From IMG/VR virus record IMGVR_UViG_3300025127_004719, positions 1 through 37,819 of that record: a stretch of DNA of 37,819 nucleotides, one strand, 5' to 3'. The DNA comes from a virus. A model generated the notes under the pieces. It did not search any database. It was not told the DNA's origin and saw only the letters and a program-made list of their open reading frames with translations. Positions 31,510 to 37,686 of the stretch are shown here, piece by piece (position 1 is the stretch's first letter; each line of letters begins with the position of its first letter). The position numbers and the translations under genes are program-made.

Positions 31510-32043
31510 ATGAGAAACCCACACGCTATATTTGCTGCACCATTTTTTATTGAAGAACTTGATCTAGATAAAGTTAAATTGGTGTCAGAAGATTATCAAC
31601 CAACATTCTTGAGTGGATGCCCTACAACATTAGGAAGTGACAAGTTTACAGACGAATCATATGAATATGTGAAAGGACTCATTGCAGAGTGCATACAACA
31701 ATTCATACCAGATGACTTTGTAATTGGACAGGTATGGCGTAACAGATATACGAAATCGGATTGGCAAGATCCACATATACATTCTGGAGCTCAATGGAGT
31801 TTCGTTATTGTAGAGTCTGTGGAACATTCCAATACTGTTTTTATGAACCCTTCTCGTAAATTGATAATGAATCAGTGGGCGATGTATGGAACCGCCATCT
31901 CTATGGACTTCATTCCTAACGCTCCCGCTGGTAGTATTATTATATTCCCTTCATGGATAGAACACTTTGTAACAAGTGGTAATGAGGGAACTACAATATC
32001 GGGTAATGTATATCTGACAACACCACCCAGAGGACCATCATGA
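31510..32043 (+). CDS. 2-oxoglutarate/Fe(II) oxygenase (2OG-FeII_Oxy_5-like)
   Basis: 177 residues, beginning MRNPHAIFAAPFFIEELDLD. GQVWRNRYTKSDWQDPHIHS, then GAQWSFV, holds the first metal motif (H-x-H), and SIIIFPSWIEHFVTSGNEGT, then TISGNVYL, the distal His; the Arg that normally follows is not obvious, so cofactor binding is less certain than in 18133. Starts right after a strong terminator and ends in ATGA with the next small gene. Substrate unknown. Confidence 0.7.
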   Translation: MRNPHAIFAAPFFIEELDLDKVKLVSEDYQPTFLSGCPTTLGSDKFTDESYEYVKGLIAECIQQFIPDDFVIGQVWRNRYTKSDWQDPHIHSGAQWSFVIVESVEHSNTVFMNPSRKLIMNQWAMYGTAISMDFIPNAPAGSIIIFPSWIEHFVTSGNEGTTISGNVYLTTPPRGPS

Positions 32044-32204
32044 ACGGAAGACTAGACAAAGTAGCAATGACAAACAAACTTATGCAACTCAAGAGAGAAC
32101 TGCATTACAAGTGTGAGATAGGAGAGAAAGGCGAATGGGAATGTAAAGGTGCAAACGATTATCTCAACAGAGTATTTGACGTGTTAGACGAATATTGGCA
32201 GTAA
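32040..32204 (+). CDS. 54-residue protein of unknown function
   Basis: Starts in the previous stop (ATGA at 32040). It encodes MNGRLDKVAMTNKLMQLKRE, then LHYKCEIGEKGEWECKGAND, and ends VFDVLDEYWQ: a short amphipathic, probably helical protein with two Cys about ten residues apart. A conserved cyanophage small protein as far as I recall. No function known. Confidence 0.65.
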   Translation: MNGRLDKVAMTNKLMQLKRELHYKCEIGEKGEWECKGANDYLNRVFDVLDEYWQ

Positions 32205-32241
32205 AATATTAGGGATCAGAAATATTCAATTATTAAGTTTC

Positions 32242-32270
32242 TTGACAAAATTTAATATTTACTATATAAT
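32242..32270 (+). promoter_or_regulatory. Perfect sigma-70-type early promoter for the hli genes
   Basis: TTGACA (32242-32247), 17 bases, TATAAT (32265-32270): full consensus. RNA would begin near 32277, about 18 bases before the ATG of the first hli gene. Confidence 0.85.
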
Positions 32271-32294
32271 AATGTTACATAACTTAATAATCTA

Positions 32295-32492
32295 ATGACA
32301 GTTACAACTGAATCAGGTGGAAGACAAAATGCTTTCCCAACTGAAACTCGCCCATACATTGATGAGTCAGTTTCATACGAAGGTTATCCTCAAAATGCAG
32401 AGAAGGTTAATGGTCGTTGGGCTATGATAGGTATGGTTGCACTACTAGGTGCATACATCACAACTGGGCAAATCATCCCAGGCATATTCTAA
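32295..32492 (+). CDS. hli: High-light-inducible protein, 65 residues
   Basis: Residues about 35-65 are the single transmembrane chlorophyll-binding helix: AEKVNGRWAMIGMVALLGAY and then TTGQIIPGIF, with the ExxNGRxAM signature (Glu, Asn, Arg). The N-terminal half is polar. HLIPs pair across the thylakoid membrane, bind chlorophyll and protect photosystem II, as shown for cyanobacterial homologues. Transcribed from a consensus early promoter; the next hli gene begins 25 bases after its stop, and its last ten residues are repeated there. Confidence 0.95.
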   Translation: MTVTTESGGRQNAFPTETRPYIDESVSYEGYPQNAEKVNGRWAMIGMVALLGAYITTGQIIPGIF

Positions 32493-32517
32493 GTAAACAC
32501 TAACACAGGACACAATC

Positions 32518-32625
32518 ATGACTCCAGAAGCAGAAAGATTTAACGGTTGGGCAGCTATGCTCGGTTTCGTTGCAGCAGTAGGCGCTTACGCAACAACAGG
32601 ACAAATCATCCCAGGCATCTTCTAA
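32518..32625 (+). CDS. hli: Very short high-light-inducible protein, 35 residues
   Basis: MTPEAERFNGWAAMLGFVAA, then VGAYATTGQIIPGIF: almost only the membrane helix. The chlorophyll-binding signature normally reads ExxNGRxAM; here the Arg is Trp (ERFNGWAAM). The last ten residues equal those of the first hli protein. Probably binds in a pair with another HLIP. An upstream GAG sequence is weak as a ribosome site; its stop overlaps the next ATG (TAATG). Confidence 0.9.
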   Translation: MTPEAERFNGWAAMLGFVAAVGAYATTGQIIPGIF

Positions 32626-32741
32626 TGGAAAAACAGAAGGTTATCGCTGAAAGATGGAACGGTAGACTAGCAATGTTAGGTTTAGTTGCAGCAGCAACAT
32701 CCGACATTCTTACAGGTCACATGTTCTTCGGAATGTTCTAG
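32625..32741 (+). CDS. hli: Short high-light-inducible protein, 38 residues
   Basis: MEKQKVIAERWNGRLAMLGL, then VAAATSDILTGHMFFGMF. ExxNGRxAM is intact (ERWNGRLAM). The C-terminal part differs from the first two copies (TGHMFFGMF instead of TGQIIPGIF), so it is an older paralogue. Starts on the stop of the 35-residue gene. Its TAG stop lies in an inverted repeat. Confidence 0.9.
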   Translation: MEKQKVIAERWNGRLAMLGLVAAATSDILTGHMFFGMF

Positions 32742-32763
32742 GGACTTTTTTTTACCCTAGAAC
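32735..32763 (+). terminator. Inverted repeat with a T8 loop after the hli genes
   Basis: GTTCTAGGG and CCCTAGAAC pair perfectly over nine bases, with an 11-base loop containing eight T. The T run is in the loop, not after the stem, so it is not a textbook intrinsic terminator. The stop codon of the last hli gene lies inside the left arm. A weaker UUCG-capped hairpin just upstream could use the T run instead. Confidence 0.5.
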
Positions 32764-32771
32764 TTTACAAA

Positions 32772-32779
32772 ACTAAATA
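32772..32779 (+). promoter_or_regulatory. Late-type promoter box ACTAAATA
   Basis: Same ACTAAATA as at 19721-19728. It lies about 30 bases before the ATG at 32810 and directly follows the hli inverted repeat, so it likely starts a late transcript of the small membrane-protein genes. Confidence 0.5.
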
Positions 32780-32809
32780 AAACAAGTAAAAAAGTTAACA
32801 AATCAACAC

Positions 32810-33007
32810 ATGGTTGAATACCAATACGCAGCTGAATCGTTTACAATATGGAAAGCAATACTATGGTGTTTCTATCCAGTCGTCACATTAGTTGGCATAG
32901 AGTTATTACTCCGTGCAGTAAATGATGATGACGATGATGACGAAGGCGGCGGTATTGGTATGAGGGTCGATGACTCACAATTAGTTCCACTACCACAAGG
33001 CACATAA
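32810..33007 (+). CDS. 65-residue single-span membrane protein
   Basis: After a short N-terminus a hydrophobic span (AILWCFYPVVTLVGIELLL) crosses the membrane, followed by a run of six Asp in DDDDDDEGGGIGMRVDDSQL and a polar tail. The acidic side is likely on the lumenal or cytoplasmic face. I recall similar proteins near psbA/hli genes in cyanophages; function unknown. First gene after a late-type box. Confidence 0.7.
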   Translation: MVEYQYAAESFTIWKAILWCFYPVVTLVGIELLLRAVNDDDDDDEGGGIGMRVDDSQLVPLPQGT

Positions 33008-33008
33008 A

Positions 33009-33095
33009 ATGAAAGTCAAATTAGCATCATCAGGACTATTTCTAATAAGTTTAGTCGCATGTGCAGGCGGCGGAATGTCATTCGTATTCGCATGA
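33009..33095 (+). CDS. 28-residue lipoprotein-like peptide
   Basis: MKVKLASSGLFLISLVACAG, then GGMSFVFA. The segment LVAC followed by Ala-Gly matches a lipobox, with Cys as the possible lipidated residue. If cleaved, only about 11 residues remain. It overlaps the next gene (ATGA at 33092). Kept because both ends fit the neighbouring genes, but too short to be sure. Confidence 0.5.
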   Translation: MKVKLASSGLFLISLVACAGGGMSFVFA

Positions 33096-33205
33096 TATTC
33101 CTCTCCGACCTAGCTTTAAATATTCCATCAGGCTCTAAAGACCTCGTAGAGTTTGGTTTCTTTTTGTTCGTCGGGGTCACAGCAGGTTCTTTAGGACTAC
33201 TATGA
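33092..33205 (+). CDS. 37-residue single-span membrane peptide
   Basis: MIFLSDLALNIPSGSKDLVE, then FGFFLFVGVTAGSLGLL: a short polar head and one hydrophobic helix. Size and shape resemble the small single-helix subunits of photosystems and cytochrome b6f, but I do not match it to any of them. It overlaps both neighbours by four bases. Confidence 0.6.
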   Translation: MIFLSDLALNIPSGSKDLVEFGFFLFVGVTAGSLGLL

Positions 33206-33588
33206 TGGCAGACGTTCTACCACAATCTTATCATGACGTGATGAAGGCATACAAGAAACAATACTTGTTACCTCTCAGACACATTCCTACAATCTTTTGG
33301 TCGATCATATCGATCATATCGATTTCTCTTGCCTTCCCAACATTGACTCATGCCTTTGAGGCAGAACCTGTTATCTGGGTTCAAGTTCCTCAGTGGACAG
33401 ATGATTGGGCAGTTTGTGCAGTAGACATCCCAGACGCAGCCTGCCATTGGTATGTTGCAAACGCAGACAATACATTCGGTGAAGGTTTCGATTGGGAGAG
33501 TGCTCCTTGGTTCGATGCCAATGGTTTAAATGATGTTGCTCCTATGCAAGCATCAACACAATTAGAAAAATTACAAGAGGTAGGATGA
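33202..33588 (+). CDS. Membrane-anchored or exported protein, unknown function
   Basis: 128 residues; a shorter start at 33241 is possible. IFWSIISIISISLAFPTLTHA (near 30-50) is a signal or anchor segment, with probable cleavage before FEAEP. The mature part has Trp-rich segments (VIWVQVPQWTDDWAVC, CHWYV) and two Cys that could form a disulfide (CAVDIPDAAC). Lumenal or periplasmic location is likely. The anchor is encoded partly by a 9-base tandem repeat. No family recognised. Confidence 0.65.
   Translation: MMADVLPQSYHDVMKAYKKQYLLPLRHIPTIFWSIISIISISLAFPTLTHAFEAEPVIWVQVPQWTDDWAVCAVDIPDAACHWYVANADNTFGEGFDWESAPWFDANGLNDVAPMQASTQLEKLQEVG
33301..33323 (+). repeat. Short tandem repeat TCGATCATA in a membrane-anchor segment
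   Basis: Two and a half copies of a nine-base unit encode S-I-I-S-I-I-S-I. The unit keeps frame and so can expand or contract the hydrophobic segment without a frameshift. Confidence 0.75.
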
Positions 33589-33848
33589 TTCCATTCTTAA
33601 TAACAACATCAAGTTTCCTCAACTTCGCCTTCTACATTTATGCAATTGGATTTGTGGTTGCATTGATACTAGAACAAGTAGTAAGACCAACTGGAAACGA
33701 AAGAAATATTTTTATAGTAGAGACAAACAGAAAATATCTTTGGAAACAGACATGGGTTATAAATGTTCTTTGGTTTTTTACTAACATAAGTTTGTATTTG
33801 GCATCAAGAAATGCTCAACCAGTGGACAATTTCTGGCAAGGCATGTAG
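33585..33848 (+). CDS. 87-residue two-span membrane protein
   Basis: MIPFLITTSSFLNFAFYIYA, then IGFVVALILEQ, is a first membrane region, a basic/polar loop (RPTGNERNIFIVETNRKYLW) follows, then a second span (VINVLWFFTNISLYLA). Start overlaps the previous stop (ATGA). Unknown function; same membrane-protein cluster as the genes on either side. Confidence 0.65.
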   Translation: MIPFLITTSSFLNFAFYIYAIGFVVALILEQVVRPTGNERNIFIVETNRKYLWKQTWVINVLWFFTNISLYLASRNAQPVDNFWQGM

Positions 33849-33857
33849 AATATAAGT

Positions 33858-34058
33858 GTGAAAAAACTTTGGAGAGTTTGGGCAAAGGCACTTGGAGAAA
33901 AGTCTGGTAAATCCGATAAGGAAGCAGACACCATTGCCAGAATCCGAACATTTATATTCGTACAATTAGTCATCACTAATTGCTTTATCATTGCAGGCAA
34001 TATACGCCATTGGAATGATCATTATACACCACCTCAGTATGAAAGATGCCAGCCTTAA
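33858..34058 (+). CDS. 66-residue membrane protein with basic N-terminus
   Basis: Starts with GTG at 33858, nine bases after the previous stop. MKKLWRVWAKALGEKSGKSD is basic and amphipathic, then TFIFVQLVITNCFIIAGNI is a single span, ending in a short polar tail. Probably N-in. The next gene begins inside its 3' end. Conserved in cyanophages as far as I recall; function unknown. Confidence 0.65.
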   Translation: MKKLWRVWAKALGEKSGKSDKEADTIARIRTFIFVQLVITNCFIIAGNIRHWNDHYTPPQYERCQP

Positions 34059-34696
34059 TTTGTAATTTACCCTCCTATCATGTGTGGGTGCGAAAGGAAT
34101 ATCTAACAGATCATAAGAGCGGACACGGAGAATTTGTAGAAGGGTACTGGGTATCCGCAAAGTCAATTCCAGGCCGTGCCTTTTATTTTGAAACATATCT
34201 GCCTGATTATGCAGCGATGTATGATAAGTTACCTATCAGTGCTTTCGTATCATCACCTGAGTTACCAGAACCAGACATGGAGTTACACAACTTACAGTTC
34301 TGGAATTGTATGGACTATGGAGTTGTAGCAGTACAGAAACAATTCGTAGGTTCAATGCACTATGAGATTATGACTAGAGATTATGGTAATCAAACAGGGA
34401 CATACATCTGTACACTCGACAATTATCATCAAGACGTAGATGCAATAGATTACTCTACAAGTGAACAACCATCAGAACATAAAAGTCATAATCTAATAGA
34501 GCTTGACAGTGGACAATTCGCTTTGTATCCTAACAATAGGATGAGAATTTTTGATAATAGTTTGACACCTGAGAAACCAAAAGACCCTGACTTCAAGGTC
34601 TCCACAGTTTATTATCAGGTAGAGAATGGCCATGACCGTGATGGGTTAGGGTCGGAAGAAAATTACTTTTGGAAAACCGCTAAAGAAAGATCATGA
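34046..34696 (+). CDS. Conserved cyanophage protein of unknown function
   Basis: 216 residues starting MPALICNLPSYHVWVRKEYL. Soluble, rich in Tyr, Asp, Glu, His, with blocks KSIPGRAFYFETYLPDYAAM and DKLPISAFVSS that I recall from cyanophage genomes near psbA. No catalytic motif is obvious. Overlaps the previous gene by 13 bases and the next by four (ATGA). Confidence 0.7.
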   Translation: MPALICNLPSYHVWVRKEYLTDHKSGHGEFVEGYWVSAKSIPGRAFYFETYLPDYAAMYDKLPISAFVSSPELPEPDMELHNLQFWNCMDYGVVAVQKQFVGSMHYEIMTRDYGNQTGTYICTLDNYHQDVDAIDYSTSEQPSEHKSHNLIELDSGQFALYPNNRMRIFDNSLTPEKPKDPDFKVSTVYYQVENGHDRDGLGSEENYFWKTAKERS

Positions 34697-34824
34697 CCCC
34701 AGAGAAAGACCCACTACTTGAAGAGCTAGAAGAAAGGATCTACGAAGGCCCTGTTATATTCACGCCTGACGAAGATTTCATAGAAAAATTAAGAAAAAAG
34801 AAAGAACACTTGACAGATTTGTAA
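34693..34824 (+). CDS. 43-residue acidic/basic peptide
   Basis: MTPEKDPLLEELEERIYEGP, then VIFTPDEDFIEKLRKKKEHL and TDL: likely two short helices. Overlaps the previous stop (ATGA); its last codons overlap the TTGACA element upstream of psbA. Coupled position supports it; function unknown. Confidence 0.55.
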   Translation: MTPEKDPLLEELEERIYEGPVIFTPDEDFIEKLRKKKEHLTDL

Positions 34825-34835
34825 ACATTTGTTAA

Positions 34836-34843
34836 TATAAATA
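34836..34843 (+). promoter_or_regulatory. Perfect late promoter TATAAATA for psbA
   Basis: Exact T4 late consensus. A TTGACA lies at 34810-34815, with a possible -10 TTAATA (34832-34837) 16 bases on, overlapping the late box. The region may therefore serve both early and late polymerase forms. Expected RNA start near 34849 for the late form. Confidence 0.75.
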
Positions 34844-34848
34844 ACGAA

Positions 34849-35028
34849 AGGGTGTTGTTTTGCACACACCTAGCAATGGACTCGAAAGGATCGCCATCCA
34901 ATGCACAACTGCTCTCAAACCGAGACCTATAGGCAGTATAATACATCGTCTCTAATATCCAGTAGTGAGGGATTACTGGAAATAAGTTTCGCATCTACCC
35001 TTGGTGCCCTACTTAACGTCTTACTACA
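34849..35028 (+). promoter_or_regulatory. Long structured 5' leader of psbA
   Basis: About 180 bases without a supportable gene. It contains a 7-bp perfect hairpin TCCAGTA...TACTGGA with a nine-base loop (34958-34980), a GGTGT/ACACC pairing (34851-34870) and a small GGAT/ATCC hairpin near 34888. No strong Shine-Dalgarno directly precedes the ATG (CTTACTACAATG). Likely governs mRNA stability or translation. Confidence 0.55.
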
Positions 35029-36117
35029 ATGACAACCTCAAATATCACACGCAGACAAGGTGGACTCCTACAAGGATGGCCTGAGTTCTGTGAGTGGGTA
35101 ACATCAACAAACAACAGACTATATGTTGGTTGGTTCGGTGTACTCATGATCCCATGCTTACTCACAGCAGCAGCATGTTTCATCGTTGCTTTCATCGCAG
35201 CACCTCCTGTCGATATCGACGGAATCAGAGAACCAGTAGCGGGTTCTTTCATGTATGGTAACAACATCATCTCTGGTGCAGTTGTTCCTTCATCAAACGC
35301 TATAGGTCTACACTTCTACCCAATATGGGAAGCAGCAACAGTAGACGAGTGGTTATACAATGGTGGCCCATACCAGTTGGTAATCTTCCACTTCCTAATC
35401 GGAATCTCTGCCTACATGGGTAGACAGTGGGAACTATCATACAGACTAGGTATGAGACCTTGGATATGCGTTGCATATTCAGCTCCAGTATCTGCTGCGT
35501 TCGCAGTATTCTTAGTGTATCCTTTCGGTCAAGGTTCATTCTCTGACGGAATGCCACTAGGTATCTCAGGTACATTTAACTTCATGTTCGTGTTCCAGGC
35601 AGAGCACAACATTCTAATGCACCCATTCCACATGGCTGGTGTTGCTGGAATGTTCGGAGGATCTTTATTCTCTGCAATGCACGGTTCTCTAGTTACTTCA
35701 TCTCTAATCAAAGAGACAACAGAAACTGAGTCACAGAACTACGGTTACAAATTTGGTCAAGAAGAAGAAACATACAACATCGTAGCTGCACATGGTTACT
35801 TTGGTCGTCTTATCTTCCAGTATGCTTCATTCAACAACTCAAGAAGTTTACACTTCTTCCTAGCAGTATTCCCAGTAGTCTGCGTATGGTTAACCTCAAT
35901 GGGTATCTGTACAATGGCTTTCAACCTTAACGGTTTCAACTTCAACCAATCAGTTGTAGATGCTAACGGTAAAGTTGTTCCTACATGGGGAGACGTTCTT
36001 AACAGAGCTAATCTAGGTATGGAAGTAATGCACGAAAGAAATGCACACAACTTCCCACTAGACCTTGCATCAGCAGAGTCAACAACAGTTGCTTTAACAG
36101 CACCTTCAATCGGTTAA
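35029..36117 (+). CDS. psbA: Photosystem II reaction-centre protein D1
   Basis: 362 residues, full length and intact. The family segments are all there: [83 protein letters not shown], and the C-terminal [13 protein letters not shown] with the usual processing site. Gln133 corresponds to Gln130 of the standard numbering, the low-light-type form. Segments such as ISAYMGRQW and [17 protein letters not shown] match Prochlorococcus-type D1 as I recall them. D1 is the fastest-damaged photosystem II subunit; phage copies keep photosynthesis going during infection. It has a late promoter, a long leader and its own terminator. Confidence 0.98.
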   Translation: MTTSNITRRQGGLLQGWPEFCEWVTSTNNRLYVGWFGVLMIPCLLTAAACFIVAFIAAPPVDIDGIREPVAGSFMYGNNIISGAVVPSSNAIGLHFYPIWEAATVDEWLYNGGPYQLVIFHFLIGISAYMGRQWELSYRLGMRPWICVAYSAPVSAAFAVFLVYPFGQGSFSDGMPLGISGTFNFMFVFQAEHNILMHPFHMAGVAGMFGGSLFSAMHGSLVTSSLIKETTETESQNYGYKFGQEEETYNIVAAHGYFGRLIFQYASFNNSRSLHFFLAVFPVVCVWLTSMGICTMAFNLNGFNFNQSVVDANGKVVPTWGDVLNRANLGMEVMHERNAHNFPLDLASAESTTVALTAPSIG

Positions 36118-36136
36118 TAAATCGATATAAGATATC

Positions 36137-36165
36137 AAAAGACCTCTTCACAGGGGTCTTTTTTT
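36137..36165 (+). terminator. Intrinsic terminator of psbA
   Basis: AAAAGACCTC and GGGGTCTTTT form a ten-bp stem (one G-T pair) with loop TTCACA, followed by T7. The loop also serves as the -35 element of the next promoter. Confidence 0.85.
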
Positions 36166-36175
36166 ATGGTATAAT
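36147..36175 (+). promoter_or_regulatory. Sigma-70-type promoter TTCACA-17-TATAAT, -35 in the terminator loop
   Basis: TTCACA (36147-36152) is five of six in TTGACA; TATAAT (36170-36175) is perfect; spacing is 17. RNA would start at or beside the ATG at 36182, so the message is predicted to be leaderless. Confidence 0.7.
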
Positions 36176-36181
36176 GTTTCC

Positions 36182-36802
36182 ATGTTGAAAGAACTTTTAT
36201 ATGATTATAAAGTGCCTTCGGATAAGAAGGTAACAGATTTTGATGTAAAGGTAAGTAATATACAGGTGGTTAGAGATTTTGTAGAATCATGGCACTATTC
36301 TAAGAGTGTAAATGGACTTAGAATATCACATGTGTTTGGTTTGTACTGTGAAGATAATTTGATAGGTGCAATGATATATGGCCCTCTAGGTATGGCAAAT
36401 GCGTGGAGGAAATATGGAGAGAGTGAGAGTGATGTCATTGAACTTAGGAGACTATGTTGTATAGATGACACGCCTAAGTGTACAGAGAGTTACTTCATAG
36501 GAAAGACTCAGAGGTGGTTGAAAAAGAATACTGACCATAAGATTATTGTATCCTATGCAGACGCATTTCACGGTCATACAGGAGTCATATATCGTGCAAC
36601 AAATTTCAAACATGAAGGACTAACATCTCCAGGCAGACTCATAAAATATGGTGACAAAACTTATCATGATAAGGCAATCAGAACAAAGTATAAGAATAAA
36701 TTAAAACCATTTGCACAGAAACTCAGAGATGCACTGGAGTCAGGAGATGCACATTATGTGAATACGCCAGGCAAACACATTTACACTTTTAGATTGAGAT
36801 GA
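36182..36802 (+). CDS. Mom-like / GNAT-fold DNA-modification candidate
   Basis: 206 residues. VESWHYSKSVNGLRISHVFG, then LYCEDNLIGAMIYGP, ELRRLCCIDDTPKCTESYFI, then WLKKNTDHKIIVSYADAFHG and HTGVIYRATNFKHEGLT. This order of Ser-Trp-His-Tyr, the Glu-Ser-Phe motif, SYAD and GHxGxIYxATNF resembles the phage Mom family, which adds a carbamoylmethyl group to adenine, with a GNAT-like fold. I did not confirm the assignment by a search. No other start exists before the conserved block. If true, phage DNA would be protected from host nucleases. Transcribed from a promoter immediately after psbA. Confidence 0.6.
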   Translation: MLKELLYDYKVPSDKKVTDFDVKVSNIQVVRDFVESWHYSKSVNGLRISHVFGLYCEDNLIGAMIYGPLGMANAWRKYGESESDVIELRRLCCIDDTPKCTESYFIGKTQRWLKKNTDHKIIVSYADAFHGHTGVIYRATNFKHEGLTSPGRLIKYGDKTYHDKAIRTKYKNKLKPFAQKLRDALESGDAHYVNTPGKHIYTFRLR

Positions 36803-36808
36803 TATAAT
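36780..36808 (+). promoter_or_regulatory. Sigma-70-type promoter TTTACA-17-TATAAT
   Basis: TTTACA (36780-36785) is five of six, TATAAT (36803-36808) perfect, spacing 17. It overlaps the 3' end of the Mom-like gene. A CTAAATA late-like box (36809-36815) sits directly on its downstream side, so late use is possible too. Confidence 0.7.
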
Positions 36809-36834
36809 CTAAATAGTTTTTTTAAGATAAGATT

Positions 36835-37008
36835 ATGTCTTGCGGAGATCATGGAAAGATGAATCCTGTCGTACATGCGTTGTACCATGTAAAGGAATGG
36901 GATAAGAAAATGGCAAAGAAATTTCAAGATAAGTTTGGACTTACAGACTATCAAATGAAGTGCATTGCTTTCGCTAAAGGATTTATTATCGGTGCTATTC
37001 TCCTTTGA
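36835..37008 (+). CDS. 57-residue conserved cyanophage protein
   Basis: Encodes MSCGDHGKMNPVVHALYHVK, then EWDKKMAKKFQDKFGLTDYQ, ending IIGAILL. Mostly helical and mildly basic with a short hydrophobic C-terminus. I recall near-identical proteins from cyanophages but no function. It follows an early-type promoter and its end overlaps the next gene. Confidence 0.75.
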   Translation: MSCGDHGKMNPVVHALYHVKEWDKKMAKKFQDKFGLTDYQMKCIAFAKGFIIGAILL

Positions 37009-37354
37009 AAAGACCTTCGGGGAAGGCGTAGACCCTTGGTACGATAAAGCCGAGAGATGGGTGAAGAAGAAATTCAAGAACCCATTTGTACAACACCTTG
37101 CACTAGGTTTCATCGAATGGTTGAAACAACAGTGGATTGAAGTCAAGGTTGCCAATGCAATGAGAGATATTGACAAACAAACCGAACAAATTAAAAAAAT
37201 CTGGGAGGAACAAGATGACAGAAGAGAACCGATTATCGTGGAGGAAGGAGTATTTGGGGATGAAGGCTGGTCTATCGAAATTTCAAACCCGATTGTTGGA
37301 GGAGGGACCTCACTCCCTATCTCAAAGTTGGTTCCTCCAAGCGATGCACAATGA
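36992..37354 (+). CDS. Small helical protein of unknown function
   Basis: About 120 residues from GTG at 36992, chosen because AAAGGA precedes it and it gives a start beside the end of the previous gene; a longer TTG start at 36965 is possible. WYDKAERWVKKKFKNPFVQH, then LALGFIEWLKQQWIEV, is a strongly helical amphipathic region; NAMRDIDKQTEQIKKIWEEQ continues as helix. A coiled-coil or membrane-peripheral protein is likely. Function unknown. Confidence 0.65.
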   Translation: MLFSFEKTFGEGVDPWYDKAERWVKKKFKNPFVQHLALGFIEWLKQQWIEVKVANAMRDIDKQTEQIKKIWEEQDDRREPIIVEEGVFGDEGWSIEISNPIVGGGTSLPISKLVPPSDAQ

Positions 37355-37451
37355 ATACAAGAGAATGAAGGGGATTAAAGAGCCTCCTTACCGTGAATCT
37401 GGTTATCAAACAACACTCAAAGAGTGGTTCCAAACTTACGAAACCAAATGA
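37215..37451 (+). CDS. 78-residue protein of unknown function
   Basis: Starts at the ATG at 37215, with GGAGG six bases upstream, better than a longer TTG start at 37170. MTEENRLSWRKEYLGMKAGL, then SLSQSWFLQAMHNEYKRMKG: helical, mixed charge, with several Trp. It overlaps the previous gene by about 140 bases in another frame, a long overlap, yet the strong ribosome site and the fit to the next start argue that it is real. Ends in ATGA with glutaredoxin. Confidence 0.65.
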   Translation: MTEENRLSWRKEYLGMKAGLSKFQTRLLEEGPHSLSQSWFLQAMHNEYKRMKGIKEPPYRESGYQTTLKEWFQTYETK

Positions 37452-37684
37452 ATTTCACCGTTTACTCAAAATCAGGATGTGGTTATTGCGAGAAAGTTAT
37501 TTCTGTGTTACAATTAGCAGAACTAAACTTTGTAGAATATAAACTTGATCGAGACTTCGACAAGAAACAATTTTACTCTCAGTTTGGAGAGGGATCTACC
37601 TTCCCTCAAGTCTCGGTAGACTCATACACCATTGGTGGCGCTGCCGATACTGTTAAATACTTACAAGAATACAATTTAGTTTAA
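37448..37684 (+). CDS. grx: Glutaredoxin
   Basis: 78 residues from the ATG at 37448, which overlaps the previous stop. MNFTVYSKSGCGYCEKVISV has the dithiol active site CGYC (Cys11, Cys14), and GSTFPQVSVDSYTIGGAADT the cis-Pro after Thr-Phe and the GG glutathione-binding turn. Reduces disulfides with glutathione and can serve ribonucleotide reductase in T4-type phages. A longer in-frame start adds residues that are not glutaredoxin-like. Possible reductant for the peroxiredoxin-like protein. Confidence 0.92.
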   Translation: MNFTVYSKSGCGYCEKVISVLQLAELNFVEYKLDRDFDKKQFYSQFGEGSTFPQVSVDSYTIGGAADTVKYLQEYNLV

Positions 37685-37686
37685 TT

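Noticed and set aside
32547-32741. Longer N-terminal extension of the third hli gene
   Set aside because: It would read the second hli gene in the wrong frame; the ATG at 32625 gives a normal HLIP and overlaps the previous stop.
34503-34531. TTGACA with a weak TATCCT 17 bases on, inside the 216-aa gene
   Set aside because: The -10 matches only four of six and nothing starts close behind it.
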